64,000 nucleotides of DNA. It comes from Liriodendron chinense (lineage: Eukaryota > Streptophyta > Magnoliopsida > Magnoliales > Magnoliaceae). The notes beneath the pieces were generated by a model. It was not told the DNA's origin. It saw only the letters and a list, made by a program, of their open reading frames with translations, and ran no database searches. The position numbers and the translations under genes are program-made. Location of the stretch: assembly GCA_003013855.2 (NCBI GenBank), contig ML058526.1, forward strand, positions 434,001-498,000, read 5' to 3'. Shown here piece after piece: positions 63,433 to 64,000 of the stretch. The stretch's first letter is position 1. Each line of letters starts with the position of its first letter.

Positions 63433-64000
63433 TGTTCGCTCGCCTCAATTGCAAGGTTACGATGTAGTAATAACTCGATAAGACCGAGGTCGATCCATAG
63501 GGAATTAAGGTAAACAACTCCAATTATCTAATAACTTAAATCTCAGCAATTTTAGAATTCAGTTTTAAAAACTGAGTAAACCAGTAACTTTAAGAAAAAT
63601 ATGATAATTAATGAAATTAAGGCCTTAAGGATCCACTTGTAGTAGTCCAATGAAAATTCATTCATCCAAGCATATACACAACTAGATTCGAAGTTCTATC
63701 TCTCATCTAGTTGGAAGATTAGGCATTCAAACACAAACAATCTCACTTAAGTTAGAAAATAAGATTCTAGTTCTAATGAAGTACATAGAATTCAAACTTA
63801 CAGCCTTCAAAGTAACAGCCATGCTAAGAGACTATGGCATGCTCCAGGGTTACTACAATTAGAATTTAATCAATCCAAAGATGGCAATATCAGAGAATTG
63901 TAAGGTACTCATGTCCGAAGTACATGAACTCTCACAAAACATCCAAAAATACCAACTTTATTCAAACTAAAACTTAAAAATCTTAACTTTAGGTAAAAGT
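63433..64000 (-). mobile_element. Athila-type LTR, minus strand, runs off the window
   Basis: Starts TGTTCGCTCGCCTC, the reverse complement of the ends at 1117 and 29890, and continues with the U5 block (CTCGATAAGACCGAG stem, AAGGATCCACTTGTAG). Only U5 and part of R are visible. It sits at the polypurine tract of the Copia-like element. Confidence 0.85.

Overview
The window is plant nuclear DNA (an angiosperm; I cannot name the species) made almost entirely of nested LTR retrotransposons. I found no host protein-coding gene, tRNA, rRNA or CRISPR array. The lineage is shown by Athila-type gag-pro-pol with an Asp-tRNA primer site, Tat-type Ty3/gypsy elements with two RNase H domains, a Tekay/Del-type chromovirus with a chromodomain-like tail and initiator-Met primer site, and a Copia-like element with a UBN2-type gag.

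Left and centre (1-47376) form a stack that can be read from the outside in. An old Copia-like LTR on the minus strand (its last 29 bp at 47348-47376) carries Athila(-1), of which only the integrase tail, 3' noncoding region and an aberrant palindromic LTR are in the window (45260-47347). Athila-0 (1897-45259) sits in that integrase. Athila-0 is cut by two Copia-like LTRs, one at 1118-1896 (minus) and one solo LTR at 3986-39750 (plus, TSD GCTTT), and by an Athila-type solo LTR at 41209-43056. The Copia-like solo LTR is cut by the Tekay element (4738-38525, minus strand, TSD TTCCC). The Tekay left LTR is cut by Athila-1 (5959-24707, TSD GTATT), whose 3' LTR is cut by Tat-1 (13546-24493, TSD TTGGC). 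Another solo LTR (27991-29890, TSD ATCTC) splits the Tekay integrase. With the old Tat relic at 47377-49462 this is about eight insertion layers.

The right part (47377-64000) holds a decayed minus-strand Tat-type pol, then a gag-only Copia-like element (49463-63432) whose gag is interrupted by the young, nearly intact Tat-2 (52430-62563, TSD ATATC). A minus-strand Athila-type LTR begins at 63433 and runs off the end.

Tat-1 and Tat-2 carry a sense gag-pro-RT-RNaseH-aRNaseH-integrase and a separate convergent, spliced antisense gene that has its own TATA box and two CACGTG boxes. Tat-2 is almost undamaged (one in-frame stop, one late frameshift, one homopolymer slip), whereas Tat-1 is riddled with C-to-T type stops and has a mutated RT active site (YVND).

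The most unusual structures are two LTRs that are fold-back copies of themselves. The 5' end of Tat-2 is inverted R-U5 joined to R-U5, flanked by a perfect target duplication, as expected if self-primed minus-strand strong-stop DNA had been completed and integrated. The 3' LTR of Athila(-1) is a U3/U3 palindrome. In addition, the U3 regions of unrelated LTR families carry positionally equivalent arrays of different palindromes upstream of their TATA boxes, and Athila-type LTRs share a 10-bp hairpin with a compensatory base change.
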